Shown piece after piece: positions 24,892 to 37,100 of a stretch of DNA of 64,000 nt. A program made the translations under genes and the position numbers. Position 1 is the stretch's first letter. Every line of letters starts with the position of its first letter. The notes under the pieces were generated by a model. It made no database searches. It was not told where the DNA came from and saw only the letters and a program-made list of their open reading frames with translations. Source of the stretch: Janthinobacterium aquaticum (GTDB lineage Bacteria > Pseudomonadota > Gammaproteobacteria > Burkholderiales > Burkholderiaceae_D). Where the stretch lies: assembly GCF_009208565.1 (NCBI RefSeq), contig NZ_WFLK01000010.1:1-64000 (forward strand), read 5' to 3'.

Positions 24892-27299
24892 GTTTGCGTA
24901 TCCTTTGTATGGCTGCTTCGCGCCGTCCAGCGCCGCAGCAGCAGGGCATTGCTGATCACGCTGACCGAACTGAACGCCATGGCTGCGCCCGCCACCATCG
25001 GGTTCAGCAGGCCGAACGCCGCCAGCGGAATGCCGATCAGGTTGTAGATAAATGCCCAGAACAGATTCTGCCGTATCTTGCGATAGGTGCGGCGCGAGAT
25101 ATCGATGGCGTCCGCCACCAGCGCCGGGTCGCCGCGCATCAGCGTCACGCCGGCCGCATGCATGGCCACATCGGTGCCGGTCGCCATGGCCATGCCGACA
25201 TCGGCTGCCGCCAGCGCCGGCGCATCGTTGATGCCGTCGCCCACCATGGCCACTGTCGCACCCGCCGCCTTCAAGGCTGCAATAGTAGCGGTTTTATCGG
25301 CAGGCAGCATTTTGGCCGCCACCTTGCCAATGCCCAGCAGCTTACCTACCGCATCGGCGCTGCCCTGGTTGTCGCCGGTCAGCATGACCGTCTGCATGCC
25401 CAGCGCATGCAGACGCGTGATGGCGTCGCGTGCACCCGGCTTGAGCTGGTCGCTGAAAGCAAACAGGCCCAGCAACTGGGTGCCGTCGACCAGCCAGGAA
25501 ATGGTGTTGCCTTCGCCCTCCAGCGCCTGCGCGCGCGCGGCCAGCGGCGCCAGGTCCACGCCGGCTTCCTGCATCATGCGGCTGCTGCCCAGCTTGAGAT
25601 CAAGACCGTCTACCTGCGCTGTCAGGCCACGCCCGGGCAAGGCCGACAGCTTGCTGGTCGGCAGCAAGGTCAACTGGCGTGCGCTGGCCGCTTCCAGCAC
25701 CGCGCGCGCCAGGCTGTGTTCGCTACCGTGCTGCACGCTGGCCGCCAGTTGCAGCAGGCGCACCTCGGTTACGCCATGCGCTTGCAATGCCGACAGCGTG
25801 GGCTTGCCGGCCGTCAAGGTGCCGGTCTTGTCGAATACCACCGTGGTGACGGCGTGCGCCACTTCGAGCGCCTGGGCGTCCTTGATCAGGATGCCATAGC
25901 GCGCCGCCACGCCGGTGCCGGCCATGATCGCCGTCGGCGTAGCCAGCCCCAGCGCGCACGGGCAGGCAATTACGAGCACGGCCACCGCATTGATGATGGC
26001 CGTTTCCAGCTGGCCATTGACGATCCACCAGCCCAGGAGGGTCAGCAACGCCAGCAGCAGCACTACCGGCACGAAGATGGCGCTGACACGGTCGACCAGA
26101 TGCTGGATCGGCGCCTTGGCGGCCTGCGCGTCCTCCACCAGACGGATAATGCGCGCCAGCGTGGTTTCACCGCCCACGGCCAGCGTGCGCACCAGCAGCA
26201 GGCCATCGGCGTTGATGGCGCCGCCGGTCACCTTGTCGCCCGGATGCTTGTCGACCGGCAGGCTTTCACCGGTGATCAGCGACTCGTTGACCTGGCTGGC
26301 GCCTTCCACCACTTCGCCGTCGACCGCCACCCGCTCGCCCGGGCGCACCACCACCAGCTCGCCAACTTTGATCTGGCCGACCGGCACATCGTGCTCGACG
26401 CCATCGCGCCGCACGCGCGCCGATTCCGGCCGCAGCTGTTGCAGTGCGCGGATGGCCGAGGCGGTCTGGCGCTTGGCGCGGCCTTCCAGCCATTTGCCCA
26501 GCAGCACTAGCGTAATGACTACTGCCGACGCTTCAAAATACAGATGCGGCAAAAGGCTGCCAGGCGCCAGCCAGTGCTGCGCCAGCTGATACAGCGACAA
26601 GCCATAGGCGGCGCTGGTGCCCAGCGCCACCAGCACATCCATATTGCCGCTGCCGGCGCGCACGGCTTTCCAGCCCGCCCGGTAGAACCGCGCGCCCAGG
26701 TAGAACTGCACTGGCGTGGCCAGCAACCACTGCCAGCCGCCAGGCAGCATCCAGTGCACACCCAGCCATTCGAGCAGCATGGGCAGCATCAGCGGCAGCG
26801 ACAGGGCGGCGGCAAGCACCACTTTCCAGCCGTCATGGTGCGGGGCCGGCGCTGCTACGGCGCCCTGTTGCGGCACGCTGGCCTGGTAGCCGGCGGCGTC
26901 GATGGCGGCCAGCAAGGTTGCCACCTCGACCTTGCTGACGGTGACACGCGCGCTTTCGGTGGCCAGGTTGACGCTGGCCGCCAGCACGCCGGGCACCTTG
27001 AGCAGGGCTTTTTCAACCCGCCCCACGCAAGAAGCGCAGGTCATGTCGGCAACGTTAAGCGTGATGTCGGTGCTGGCCAGCGCATAGCCGGCTTTTTCCA
27101 CTGCCGCCTGCACGGCAGCGGCGGCAATCGGCCGGTCGGCGCTGATGTTGGCGGTATCGGTTGCCAGGTTGATGCTGGCCTGCGTGACGCCGGGCAGCCC
27201 GGCCAGCGCCTTTTCCACACGCGCCGCGCACGAGGCGCAGCTCATGCCGTCAACCACGACCGAGAGTGTAAAGGCAGATTGGGGAGTGGCAGCTTGCAT
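24888..27299 (-). CDS. copA: Cu(I)-translocating P1B-type ATPase
   Basis: 803 residues; exports Cu(I) from the cytoplasm. Two N-terminal heavy-metal-associated domains carry GMSCASC (C21, C24) and MTCASC (C88, C91). The membrane metal site CPC lies in [14 protein letters not shown] (about 444), the phosphorylated Asp in [13 protein letters not shown] (about 487), and the hinge in [16 protein letters not shown]. The usual HP dipeptide of the nucleotide-binding domain reads HS ([10 protein letters not shown], about 527). The start at 27299 begins the first metal-binding domain; an upstream in-frame ATG is less likely. The gene is driven by a CueR-type promoter and overlaps cueR. Confidence 0.95.
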   Translation of the reverse strand: MQAATPQSAFTLSVVVDGMSCASCAARVEKALAGLPGVTQASINLATDTANISADRPIAAAAVQAAVEKAGYALASTDITLNVADMTCASCVGRVEKALLKVPGVLAASVNLATESARVTVSKVEVATLLAAIDAAGYQASVPQQGAVAAPAPHHDGWKVVLAAALSLPLMLPMLLEWLGVHWMLPGGWQWLLATPVQFYLGARFYRAGWKAVRAGSGNMDVLVALGTSAAYGLSLYQLAQHWLAPGSLLPHLYFEASAVVITLVLLGKWLEGRAKRQTASAIRALQQLRPESARVRRDGVEHDVPVGQIKVGELVVVRPGERVAVDGEVVEGASQVNESLITGESLPVDKHPGDKVTGGAINADGLLLVRTLAVGGETTLARIIRLVEDAQAAKAPIQHLVDRVSAIFVPVVLLLALLTLLGWWIVNGQLETAIINAVAVLVIACPCALGLATPTAIMAGTGVAARYGILIKDAQALEVAHAVTTVVFDKTGTLTAGKPTLSALQAHGVTEVRLLQLAASVQHGSEHSLARAVLEAASARQLTLLPTSKLSALPGRGLTAQVDGLDLKLGSSRMMQEAGVDLAPLAARAQALEGEGNTISWLVDGTQLLGLFAFSDQLKPGARDAITRLHALGMQTVMLTGDNQGSADAVGKLLGIGKVAAKMLPADKTATIAALKAAGATVAMVGDGINDAPALAAADVGMAMATGTDVAMHAAGVTLMRGDPALVADAIDISRRTYRKIRQNLFWAFIYNLIGIPLAAFGLLNPMVAGAAMAFSSVSVISNALLLRRWTARSSHTKDTQT

Positions 27300-27308
27300 G
27301 GCGCGTAT

Positions 27309-27335
27309 CCTGTAGACGAGGCAACAGTCTACAGG
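27309..27335. repeat. perfect 9-bp inverted repeat in the copA leader
   Basis: CCTGTAGAC (27309-27317) and GTCTACAGG (27327-27335) are perfectly complementary across a 9-base spacer. One arm overlaps the copA -10 element and the other lies about 10-18 bp before the copA start codon. It is not part of the CueR dyad and could be a second operator or a leader hairpin. Confidence 0.6.
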
Positions 27336-27363
27336 ATCAGCCATCCCATGATGGGAAGGTCAA
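27333..27363 (-). promoter_or_regulatory. CueR-type promoter/operator of copA-cueR
   Basis: On the minus strand TTGACC (27358-27363) and GATCCT (27333-27338) are separated by 19 bp. The spacer holds CCTTCCC-ATCAT-GGGATGG, a near-perfect CueR dyad. The same architecture occurs at copZ (18259-18289), so the two transcription units form one copper regulon. Confidence 0.82.
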
Positions 27364-27371
27364 GCGGCCTG

Positions 27372-28139
27372 TCAGCGTACTTCGCAGTCGACCGTATTGA
27401 GGTCTTTCGTGGGCTCGGTGCCCTGCGGGGCTGTCATGCTGTTGAAGGACGGCGACGGCGTAAATTGCATGCCGGGATCGGTCGGCAGCTTCACTGGCGG
27501 CCGGACAAACGACGGCGCAAAGCCGAACTGGCCTGCATCTACCGTGGCTTTGCCCGCAGGATTGACCATCTCGATGCCGCCTTCGGACACTGCCGTATAC
27601 AAGCCGCCAGGCCTGACATCGGGTCCATTGGCAGTATTGGCAGCGTTCGGCGGGGGCACCATCTCGGCCACAAAATTCGTACCGCGTATGCCGATGGTTG
27701 CCGCCGGCGTCTTCAGTGAAAACTTCTCCTTGCTGCGCTTGCCCAGCAGGCCACTGATCGAGCGCAGGCCACCCTTGACGAGGTTGAAGCTGGCCTGGTC
27801 GCCAGCAGCCTGCTCGGCCTGGTAGGCAAACTTTTCGATGACAAACGTGGTGCCGGGCTTGAGCGTCATTTCACTGTTATCGATAAACTTCACCAGCGCA
27901 TAGGTGCTCTTTTCGGTCATCAGCGTGTCGCCTTCCTCGACTTCGGACTTGATTGCCAGCACCTTGATCTTGCCGTCGGCTTTCTTGGCCATCATCGGCC
28001 CGCTCAACTGCATGACCGTGCCAGCCAGTTGCGCCGCTGCCGCATGCCAGCTCACGCCCATCAGCGCCAGCCACAGGCAAGCCTGGGCCAGGATCGCCTT
28101 AATTGCAGTAGGTTTTTTGTATGCCATTTTTTTTACCAT
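27372..28139 (-). CDS. FecR-domain secreted or periplasmic protein
   Basis: 255 residues. A signal peptide (hydrophobic core to about 38, ending HAAAAQ) precedes a FecR domain with KSTYALVKFIDNSEMTLKPG, EGDTLMTEK and SLKTPAATIGIRGTNFVAE, the characteristic FecR core. The C-terminal part is Pro/Asn-rich. No FecI-type sigma factor or TonB receptor is nearby, unlike classical FecR. The gene overlaps the 3' end of tpsA by about 29-41 bp, depending on whether it starts at 28139 or 28127, so the two are translationally coupled. Likely roles are sensing or stabilising the adhesin at the cell envelope (inference). FecR-type domains next to CHASE2 cyclases are a recurring arrangement. Confidence 0.82.
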   Translation of the reverse strand: MVKKMAYKKPTAIKAILAQACLWLALMGVSWHAAAAQLAGTVMQLSGPMMAKKADGKIKVLAIKSEVEEGDTLMTEKSTYALVKFIDNSEMTLKPGTTFVIEKFAYQAEQAAGDQASFNLVKGGLRSISGLLGKRSKEKFSLKTPAATIGIRGTNFVAEMVPPPNAANTANGPDVRPGGLYTAVSEGGIEMVNPAGKATVDAGQFGFAPSFVRPPVKLPTDPGMQFTPSPSFNSMTAPQGTEPTKDLNTVDCEVR

Positions 28140-31100
28140 CTGATTTTTGTTCCGGCTTGACGGAAACCAGCAGCGCGTCGCCGTTGTTGTAACTGCTGCC
28201 GCCGGCATTGGCAGGCGAATATTGCTCCGTCACTGCCGCCAGGTAGTTCTTTGCTGTATCGAGCAGGGACGACGGCACGTCGGCCACCGCATTCTGGCGC
28301 ACGATCACCGAATCGGGCACGCTGACCCTGCCGTTCGGCGCCAGCAGCGACAAGGACGCGCCTCGGGTATTGATGCGCACATCGGTCAGCGCCGTCAGGT
28401 CGCCATTTTGCGCCAGCACCGCCACGGCGCCGGCGGCCTGCACATCCATGGTCGAGGCGCCATTCATCAGCACGCTGCGCGCGGCCGTCATGGTCAGCCT
28501 GTTGCCGGCGTTTAAGGCGGCCGCACCGTCGAGCGTGATATCGGTGCCGGCCGTCACGCTGAGATCGCGTACGGCATTGACGCGCGCATCGCTGCCGAAC
28601 GCCACCTCGGTACTGGCGTCGAGGCCGATATCGTTGCCGCTGATAACGCCCTGCACATGCACGGGACTGTGCGCGCTCAGGCTGACATTGCCGCCGTTGG
28701 CATTGATCGCATGGCTTTCAATGCCGCCCTGGTTGTCGATCACGATATTGCCGGCGCCCGTCGTCAGGCTGCCAAGCACCAGTTGCGCAGGTCGCGTGCT
28801 GTTGATCAGCGTAATGCCGCCGGCGCCGCTATTGCTGGCGGTAAAGCTGCGCACCTGGTTGCCCGTGTTGCTCAGCAGCGTGCCGCTTTGCGACTGCGTC
28901 GTGAGGGCGTTGGCCACGATGGCGCCGCTCTGGCTGATCTGGCCGCCGCTGGCGTTCAGGCTGATGCTGTTGCCGGACAAGCCAGCCACGCGCAGGTCGC
29001 CGCTGGCCTGGTTGATGGCCAGGTTGCCGTTCAGATTGATGGCGCCCGCCAACTGGTTAAAACTATTGGCCACCAGCAAGTTGCCGCTGCCAGCGAGCAG
29101 ACCGCCGCTTTGCACATAGCTGCCAACGGACAGCGCTCCTTGCATCAACAGGCTGCCGCCGCTGATATTCAAGCCATTGCCTGTCAGGTCGAGACCGCTT
29201 TGCAGCGTCAGGCTGCCGCCGCCGATCTGCAGGCCGCCGCGCGTGCTCAAGCTGCCAAGCACGGTATCGCCGGCCGCAGCGTTATACACAACCACGCTGC
29301 CGGCATTGCCGGCCAGGTTGGCGGCCAGTACATTGCTGCCCGATGGCGCAATCCCATCGGCCCAGTTGGCGGCGTCGCTCCACAGCCCGCCGCTGTTGCC
29401 GATCCAGGTCGACAAGGCGCGCTGGGCTATGCTGGCCCGGGCCGTGCCGCCGGTGGCGTTCAGCACATAGTTGCCGGCATCCTGCCCCGCCAGTCCAAAG
29501 CCGCTGACGGTGACCGTCTTGCCGCTGCCCACATTGCGGTCGGCAAACGCACCCGTGCCACCAGCCAGGGTGACCGTATCCTGCCCAATTATCCCGCCCA
29601 GGCTGCCGCTGACACTGGCCGCCAGCGTGGCGTCATACACCTTGTCGCTGGCCTGCAGATTACCCAGCACCAAGGTTGCCCGAGAAATATTGCCCGTCGC
29701 CGTACCGCCTGACTGGTCCAGCCTGTAGTTGCTTGCGTCAACGCCGGACAGGCTGGCGTTCTGCACATTGATGGTTTTGCCAGTGCCGGCGTTTTTATCG
29801 GCAAACGCAGCGCTGGCCGCAGCCGTCAAGATATCGCCAGCGACACGATTATCGCTAATGCCCACGGTGGTTGCCGTGGTGCCATCGTAGACTTTACTGG
29901 CTCCCGCAAAGCTCAGATTCAATGCGCGCTGGGTAATATTGGCCGTGGTGCTGCCGTTGCTATTAACCAAGGTGTAGTTAGCTGCATCAGTACCGGAAAG
30001 CGTAGCGTTCTGCACATTGATGGTTTTGCCACTGCCGGCATTTTTATCGGCAAACGCGGCATTGGCCGAGGCAGTCAGTAAGTCACCTGCAACGCGATTA
30101 TCCCCGATCCCAACAGTGGTTGCCGTGGTGCCATCGTAGACTTTATTGGTGCCCGTAAAACTGAGATTCAAGGCGCGCTGACTGATATCGGCTGTAGCGC
30201 TGCCGCCGGTATTGGCCAGCGTGTAGTTGACTGCATCAGTACCGGAAAGCGTAGCGTTCTGCACATTGATGGTCTTACCGCTGCCGGCATTTTTATCGGC
30301 AAAGGCGGCGCTGGCTGAAGCGGTCAATACATCGCCAGCAACGCGATTGTCTCCGATGCCCACGGTGGTAGCCGTGGTGCCGTCATACACTTTATTGGCG
30401 CCCGTAAAGCTCAGATTCAATGCGCGCTGGGTAATATCGGCCGTGGTGCTGCCGCTGGTATTAACCAAGGTGTAGTTGACTGCATCGACGCCGGACAGAC
30501 TAGCGTTCTGCACGTTAATGGTCTTGTCGCTACCGGCATTTTTATCTGCAAACGCAGCATTGGCCGAAGCGGTCAGTACGTCACCTGCGACGCGATTGTC
30601 AACAATGCCAACGGTGGTTGCCGTGGTGCCGTCATACACTTTATTGGCGCCCGCAAAGCTCAGATTCAATGCGCGCTGGGTAATATCGGCCGTGGTGCTG
30701 CCGCCGGTATTGGCCAGCGTGTAGTTGGCTGCGTCAGTACCGGACAACGTAGCGTTCTGCACATTGATGGACTTGCCGCTGCCGGCATTTTTATCGGCAA
30801 AGGCGGCATTGGCCGAGGCGGTCAATACATCACCCGCAACGCGGTTGTCCCCAATGGCCACGGTGGTTGCCGTGGTGCCGTCATACACTTTATTGGTTCC
30901 CGCAAAGCTCAAGTTCAAGGCGCGCTGGGTAATATCTGCTGTTGCCCTACCGCTGCTATTGATCAGCGTGTAGTTGGCTGCGTCAAGACCGGACAAAGTA
31001 ACGTTTTGCACATTAATGGTTTTGCCGCTGCCAGCATTTTTATCGGCAAAGGCGGCGCTGGCCGAGGCGGTCAGTACATCGCCGGCAACGCGATTGTCCC

Positions 31101-34100
31101 CGATGCCAACGGTGGTGGCCGTGGTGCCGTCATACACTTTATTGGCGCCCGTAAAGCTCAGATTCAATGCGCGCTGGGTAATATTGGCCGTGGTGCTGCC
31201 GCTGTTATTAACCAAGGTGTAGTTAGCTGCATCGACGCCGGACAGACTGGCGTTTTGCACATTGACTGTTTTGCCGCTGCCGGAATTTTTATCGGCAAAG
31301 GCGGCATTGGCCGAGGCGATCAATACGTCACCCGCAACGCGATTGTCACCGATGCCCACGGTGGTTGCCGTGGTGCCATCGTAGACTTTATTGGCGCCCG
31401 TAAAACTGAGATTCAAGGCGCGCTGACTGATATCGGCTGTAGCGCTGCCGCCGGTATTGACCAGCATGTAGTTGGCTGCATCAGTACCGGATAGGCTGAC
31501 GTTCTGCACATTGATGGTTTTGCCGCTGCCGGCATTTTTATCGGCAAAGGCGGCGCTGGCCGCAGCCGTCAAGATATCGCCAGCGACGCGATTATCGCTA
31601 ATGCCCACGGTGGCCGCAGTGGAGCCGTCATAGACTTTATTATTGCCAGTAAAGCCCAGGTTCAATGCGCGCTGGGTAATATCGGCCGTGGTGCTGCCGC
31701 TGGTATTAACCAAGGTGTAGTTGGCTGCATCGACGCCGGATAGACTAACGTTCTGCACATTAATGGTCTTGTCGCTACCGGCATTTTTATCGGCAAAGGC
31801 AGCATTGGCCGAAGCGGTCAGTACGTCACCCGCGACGCGATTGTCCCCGATGCCCACGGTGGTTGCCGTGGTGCCATCGTAGACTTTATTGGCGCCCGTA
31901 AAGCTCAGATTCAAGGCACGCTGGGTAATATCGGCCGTGGTGCTGCCGCCGGTATTGACCAGCGTGTAGTTAGCTGCATCAGTACCGGACAACGTAGCAT
32001 TCTGCACATTGATGGTTTTGCCGCTACCGGCGTTTTTATCGGCAAAGGCGGCGCTGGCTGAAGCGGTCAGTACATCGCCGGCAACGCGATTGTCTCCGAT
32101 GCCCACGGTGGTCGCCGTGGTGCCGTCATACACTTTATTGGTTCCCGCAAAGCTCAAGTTCAATGCGCGCTGGGTAATATCGGCTGTAGCGCTGCCGCCG
32201 GTATTGACCAGCATGTAGTTAGCTGCATCAGTACCGGACAACGTAGCATTCTGCACATTGATAGTTTTGCCGCTGCCGGCATTTTTATCAGCAAAGGCAG
32301 CGCTGGCCGAGGCGGTCAGTATATCGCCGGCAACGCGATTGTCCCCGATGCCCACGGTGGTTGCCGTGGTGCCATCGTAGACTTTACTGGCTCCCGCAAA
32401 GCTCAGATTCAATGCGCGCTGGGTAATATTGGCCGTGGTGCTGCCGTTGCTATTAACCAAGGTGTAGTTAGCTGCATCAGTACCGGAAAGCGTAGCGTTC
32501 TGCACATTGATGGTTTTGCCACTGCCGGCATTTTTATCGGCAAACGCGGCATTGGCCGAGGCAGTCAGTAAGTCACCTGCAACGCGATTATCCCCGATCC
32601 CAACAGTGGTTGCCGTGGTGCCATCGTAGACTTTATTGGTGCCCGTAAAACTGAGATTCAAGGCGCGCTGACTGATATCGGCTGTAGCGCTACCGCCGGT
32701 ATTGACCAGCGTGTAGTTGGCAGCATCAGTACCGGACAAGGTAGCATTCTGCACATTGATGGTTTTGCCGCTGCCAGCGTTTTTATCGGTAAAGGAGGCA
32801 TTGGCCGAAGCGGTCAGTACATCGCCGGCAACGCGATTGTCTCCGATGCCCACGGTGGTTGTCGTGGTGCCGTCATACACTTTATTGGCGCCGGTAAAGA
32901 TCAGATTCAATGCGCGCTGGCTGATATCGGCTGTAGCGCTGCCGCCGGTATTAACCAGCCTGTAGTTGGCGGCATCGACGCCGGACAGACTGGCGTTTTG
33001 CACATTGATGGTTTTGCCAATGCCGGCGTTTTTATCAGTAAAGGCAGCGCTAGCCGCAGCCGTCAAGATATCGCCAACGACGCGATTATCGCTAATGTCC
33101 ACGGTGGTCGCGGTGGTGCCATCATAGACTTTATTATTGCCAGTAAAGCCCAGGTTCAAGGCACGCTGGGTAATATCGGCCGTGGCGCTGCCGCTGGTAT
33201 TAACCAAGGTGTAGTTAGCTGCATCAGTACCGGAAAGCGTAGCGTTCTGCACATTGATGGTTTTGCCGCTGCCGGCATTTTTATCGGCAAAGGCGGCATT
33301 GGCCGAGGCAGTCAGTACATCGCCGGCAACGCGATTGTCCCCGATGCCCACGGTGGTGGCCGTGGTGCCGTCATACACTTTATTGGCGCCGGTAAAGCTC
33401 AGATTCAATGCGCGCTGGGTAATATCGGCCAGGGTGCTTCCGCTCGTATTGACCAAGGTGTAGTTGGCTGCATCGATACCAGACAGGCTGGCGTTCTGCA
33501 CATTGATGGTTTTGCCACTGCCGGCGTTTTTATCTGCAAAGGCAGCGCTGGCCGAGGTGGTCAGTACGTCACCTGAGACGCGATTGTCAACAATGCCGAC
33601 GGTGGTTGCCGTGGTGCCGTCATACACTTTATTGGCTCCCGCAAAGCTCAGATTCAATGCGCGCTGGGTAATATCGGCCGTGGTGCTGCCGCCGGTATTG
33701 GCCAGCGTGTAGTTGGCTGCGTCAGTACCGGACAACGTAGCGTTCTGCACATTAATGGTCTTGTCGCTACCGGCATTTTTATCGGCAAACGCAGCATTGG
33801 CCGAAGCGGCCAATACGTCACCTGCGACGCGATTATCCCCGATGGCAACGGTGGTTGCCGTGGTACCGTCATAAACCTTATTGACGCCAGCAAAGTTCAG
33901 GTTCAGCTCGCGCTGGCTAATATCGGCCGTGGTGCTGCCGCCGGTATTGACCAGCTTGTAGTTGGCTGCATCTTCGCCGGACAGCACGGCTTCTTTAACC
34001 GTTACCGCTTTGGCGCTGCCCGCATTTTTGTCGCCAAAGGCGGCCGTGGCGGCAAACGTCAATTTGTCGTCAGCGATACGGTCATCGCCAATGACCACCG

Positions 34101-37100
34101 TCGCCGCAGTCTTGCCATCGTAGACTTTATTGACGCCAGCAAAGCTTAGAGTCAGCTCGCGCTGGCTAATATCGGCCGTGGTGCTGCCGCCGGTATTGAC
34201 CAGCTTGTAGTTGGCTGCATCTTCGCCGGACAGCACGGCTTCTTTAACCGTTACCGCTTTGGCACTGCCCGCATTCTTGTCAGCAAAGGCGGCCGTGGCG
34301 GCCAACGTCAATTTGTCGTCAGCGATACGGTCGTCGGCAATTGCCACCGTTGCAGCAGTCTTGCCATCGTAGACTTTATTGACGCCAGCAAAGCTTAGAT
34401 TCAGCTCGCGCTGGCTAATATCAGCCGTGGTGCTGCCGCCGGTATTGACCAGTCGGTAGTTGCCCGCATCATCACCGGACAACACCGCATTCTGCACGTT
34501 CACCGCTTTGGCACTGCCCGCATTCTTGTCGGCAAAGGCAGCACTGGCTGCCAACGTCAATTTGTCGTCAGTGATACGATCATCGCCAATCACCACCGTT
34601 GCTGCAGTCTTGCCATCGTAGACTTTATTGACACCAGCAAAGCTCAGGTTCAGATCGCGCTGCGTGATACTGGCCTGCACTTCGCCACCGTTTGTTTCCA
34701 GCATATAGTTGCCGGCATCCTGCCCGCCGAGGCTGGCAGTGCCCAGCACGTATTTGACGGTCTTGTTATTGGCTACATTCTTGTCGGCAAAATCTGCGGT
34801 GGCGTTGGACAAATCGATGCGGTCGCCTTCGACCACGCCGCTGAAAACGCCGCTGAGGCTGGCGCTGGTTTTGCCGTCATACACCTTGTTACCGGCGCTG
34901 ACTGAAGCCAGGCCCACCCCGGCGCGGCTGATATCGGCCTTGCCGCTGGCAGTCGCATTGATCGTGTAATTACCCATATCCTTGCCAGCCAGGGCAAGGC
35001 TGCTGGCATCGACATGCTTGTCGGTGCCGGCATTCTTGTCGAGGAATCTGGCCGTGCCGCTGACGCTCAAGGTGTCGCCTTCCACTACCCCATCGAGGGT
35101 GAAAGAGGCGTTGGCAAAATCGAGCTTGCCGTCGTAGACCTTGCTGCCGCCTACCACCACGCTCAGCTGGCGCGCTGTAATGCTCAGCGTGGTTGTGCCG
35201 GCATAGCTGATATCGTATTTGGTCGACCACAGGCCGCCGAGATCATAGCTGCCGACATTGCGTGCATCCTTGTAGCCGGCGCTGCCGTTGACGCCCGTGT
35301 CGCTGCCGACCAGGCCGCTATAACTGAGGGTGCCGTTGAAGACTGCTTGCTGGCCGTTATAGACCTGGCTGGCGACGCCATCGGCCGTCACCTGCAGCGG
35401 CGTCAGGAACGCCTTGAGCATTGGCGTGGTGTAGCCGTCATAGATGCGCCACGCCGCATCGGCGCCGCTGAACTGAAAACCGTTGAAACTGGCTTGCTGC
35501 TGCATGTCGGCAGTGCTGCGGCCGGTGGAGCCGCCCTTGTCAATAGAGGTACCGGATTTTTGATAGTTGAAGTAGGAAAACCCGACCACAGCGCCAGGAT
35601 CGGCGCGCCCCACCACGGCGCCTACCGTATCGCTCGTAAAGCCGTTGCCCGACACCGTACCGTCAAAATACAGGCGCGTTGCGCTGCTGCCCGCGACACT
35701 CCAGCCGATCACGCCGCCCAGATTCGCGCGCGTCAGATACGGATCGCTGTTCTCCGCGCCGCTCACGGTGCCGGTGGCGTAGACATCGGCAATGGTGTCG
35801 CCATTGCGGCCCACCAAGCCGCCAGTGCTGGCGCCGCCGGCCACATTGCCGGTGGCGTAAGCGACAGTGATGCTGCCATCGTTATTGCCCACCAGGCCGC
35901 CCACCTGCTCGCCCACGCCGCTGACCGAACCGGTCGCGCGCGCCACCTTAATGCTGGCGCCGCTGTCATTGCTGCCCACCAGCCCGCCGATCTGCGAACC
36001 GGACACCGTTTCGCCGACAACGACGTCGCTGCCGATGGCTGCAGCCACACCGGAGACGGCGCCGCTGGTGCTGGCGTTGCTGATGCTGCCGCTGTTGCGT
36101 CCCACCAGTCCGCCAACCTGTCCGCTGCCGCGTACCACCATGCTGCTCTGCACATTATCGATGATGCCGCCGCGATTGTTGCCCACCAGCGCGCCGACCA
36201 TGCGCGCGCCAGTCACGCTGCCGCCAGACAGTTCCAGGTTCTGCAGGGTGCCGCCTTGCAGCTGCGAAAACAGGCCACTGCCCATCGGCGAGTAACCGTA
36301 GCGCGTCGTATCGATATGCAGACTGGCGATGGCATGGCCGGCACCATCAAGCACGCCGCCAAAGCCGCCTTCATCGCTGTTGAACAAGGGAACAAAGCCG
36401 GCGCCGTCACGCCAGTATTGGGTGCCGCTGGCGTCGATATTGCCAGCGAGCTGGTACTGATTGGTCCTGGACAGGCCGCCGATGCCCTGCAGGCCATAGA
36501 TATCGGCGATCAGGTAGGGCTGCGCCGCATCGCCATTGCCGCCGGCAACACGCAGGAAGCTGCCGCCATTGATGGTAAAACCACGCGCATAAAACGCCGG
36601 CAAAGTGGCGCTGTTCTGCTGCCAGGTGCCGGCGTTCAACGAGAAGTTGCCGCCCACATTGACTGCACCGCTGGCGCTGATCGCGCCGTTGGCGCCATCG
36701 CCGCCGGCCGAGATATCCAGGTTGTGGGGCACCATCAGCGGACCCGCCAGCTCGATCTCGCCGCCGCTCGATAGTTCCAGCCGATCCAGGCTGGCCGCCG
36801 TGCTCAGGTCAAGCGCGCCCTTGAGCTTGAGCTTGCCCGAAAAAATATCGCTGCCGATGGTGAGCGTGGATGCATTGATGGTTTTCAGTTCGGCATCACT
36901 GAGGCCCAGCGTGCCGGCGCTGTCGGCAGCGCCGCTGCCGATTTCAATCACGCCGTCACGCGCCTGGCGTTTCAGGCTCACGCTGCCGCCCTCGGCTGTC
37001 GAGATCGACTGCGCCGCGCCGCCCAGGTTCATATTGTCGGCCGTCAGGTTGATGGCAGCAGCGGCGTACAAGCCGCCGCTGCTGCCCACGCTCAGGCCAC

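Noticed and set aside
24849..26510. 553-residue plus-strand open frame opposite copA
   Set aside because: Antisense of a conserved P-type ATPase; no domain or start signals.
30227..33712. Back-to-back 82-residue open frames on the plus strand
   Set aside because: They repeat every 249 bp and are the antisense of the tpsA repeats. They lack independent ribosome-binding sites, and a single long adhesin frame explains the DNA.
29651..34630. Possible CRISPR array from the regular 249-bp spacing
   Set aside because: Units are far longer than CRISPR repeats, have no unique spacers and encode a continuous protein.
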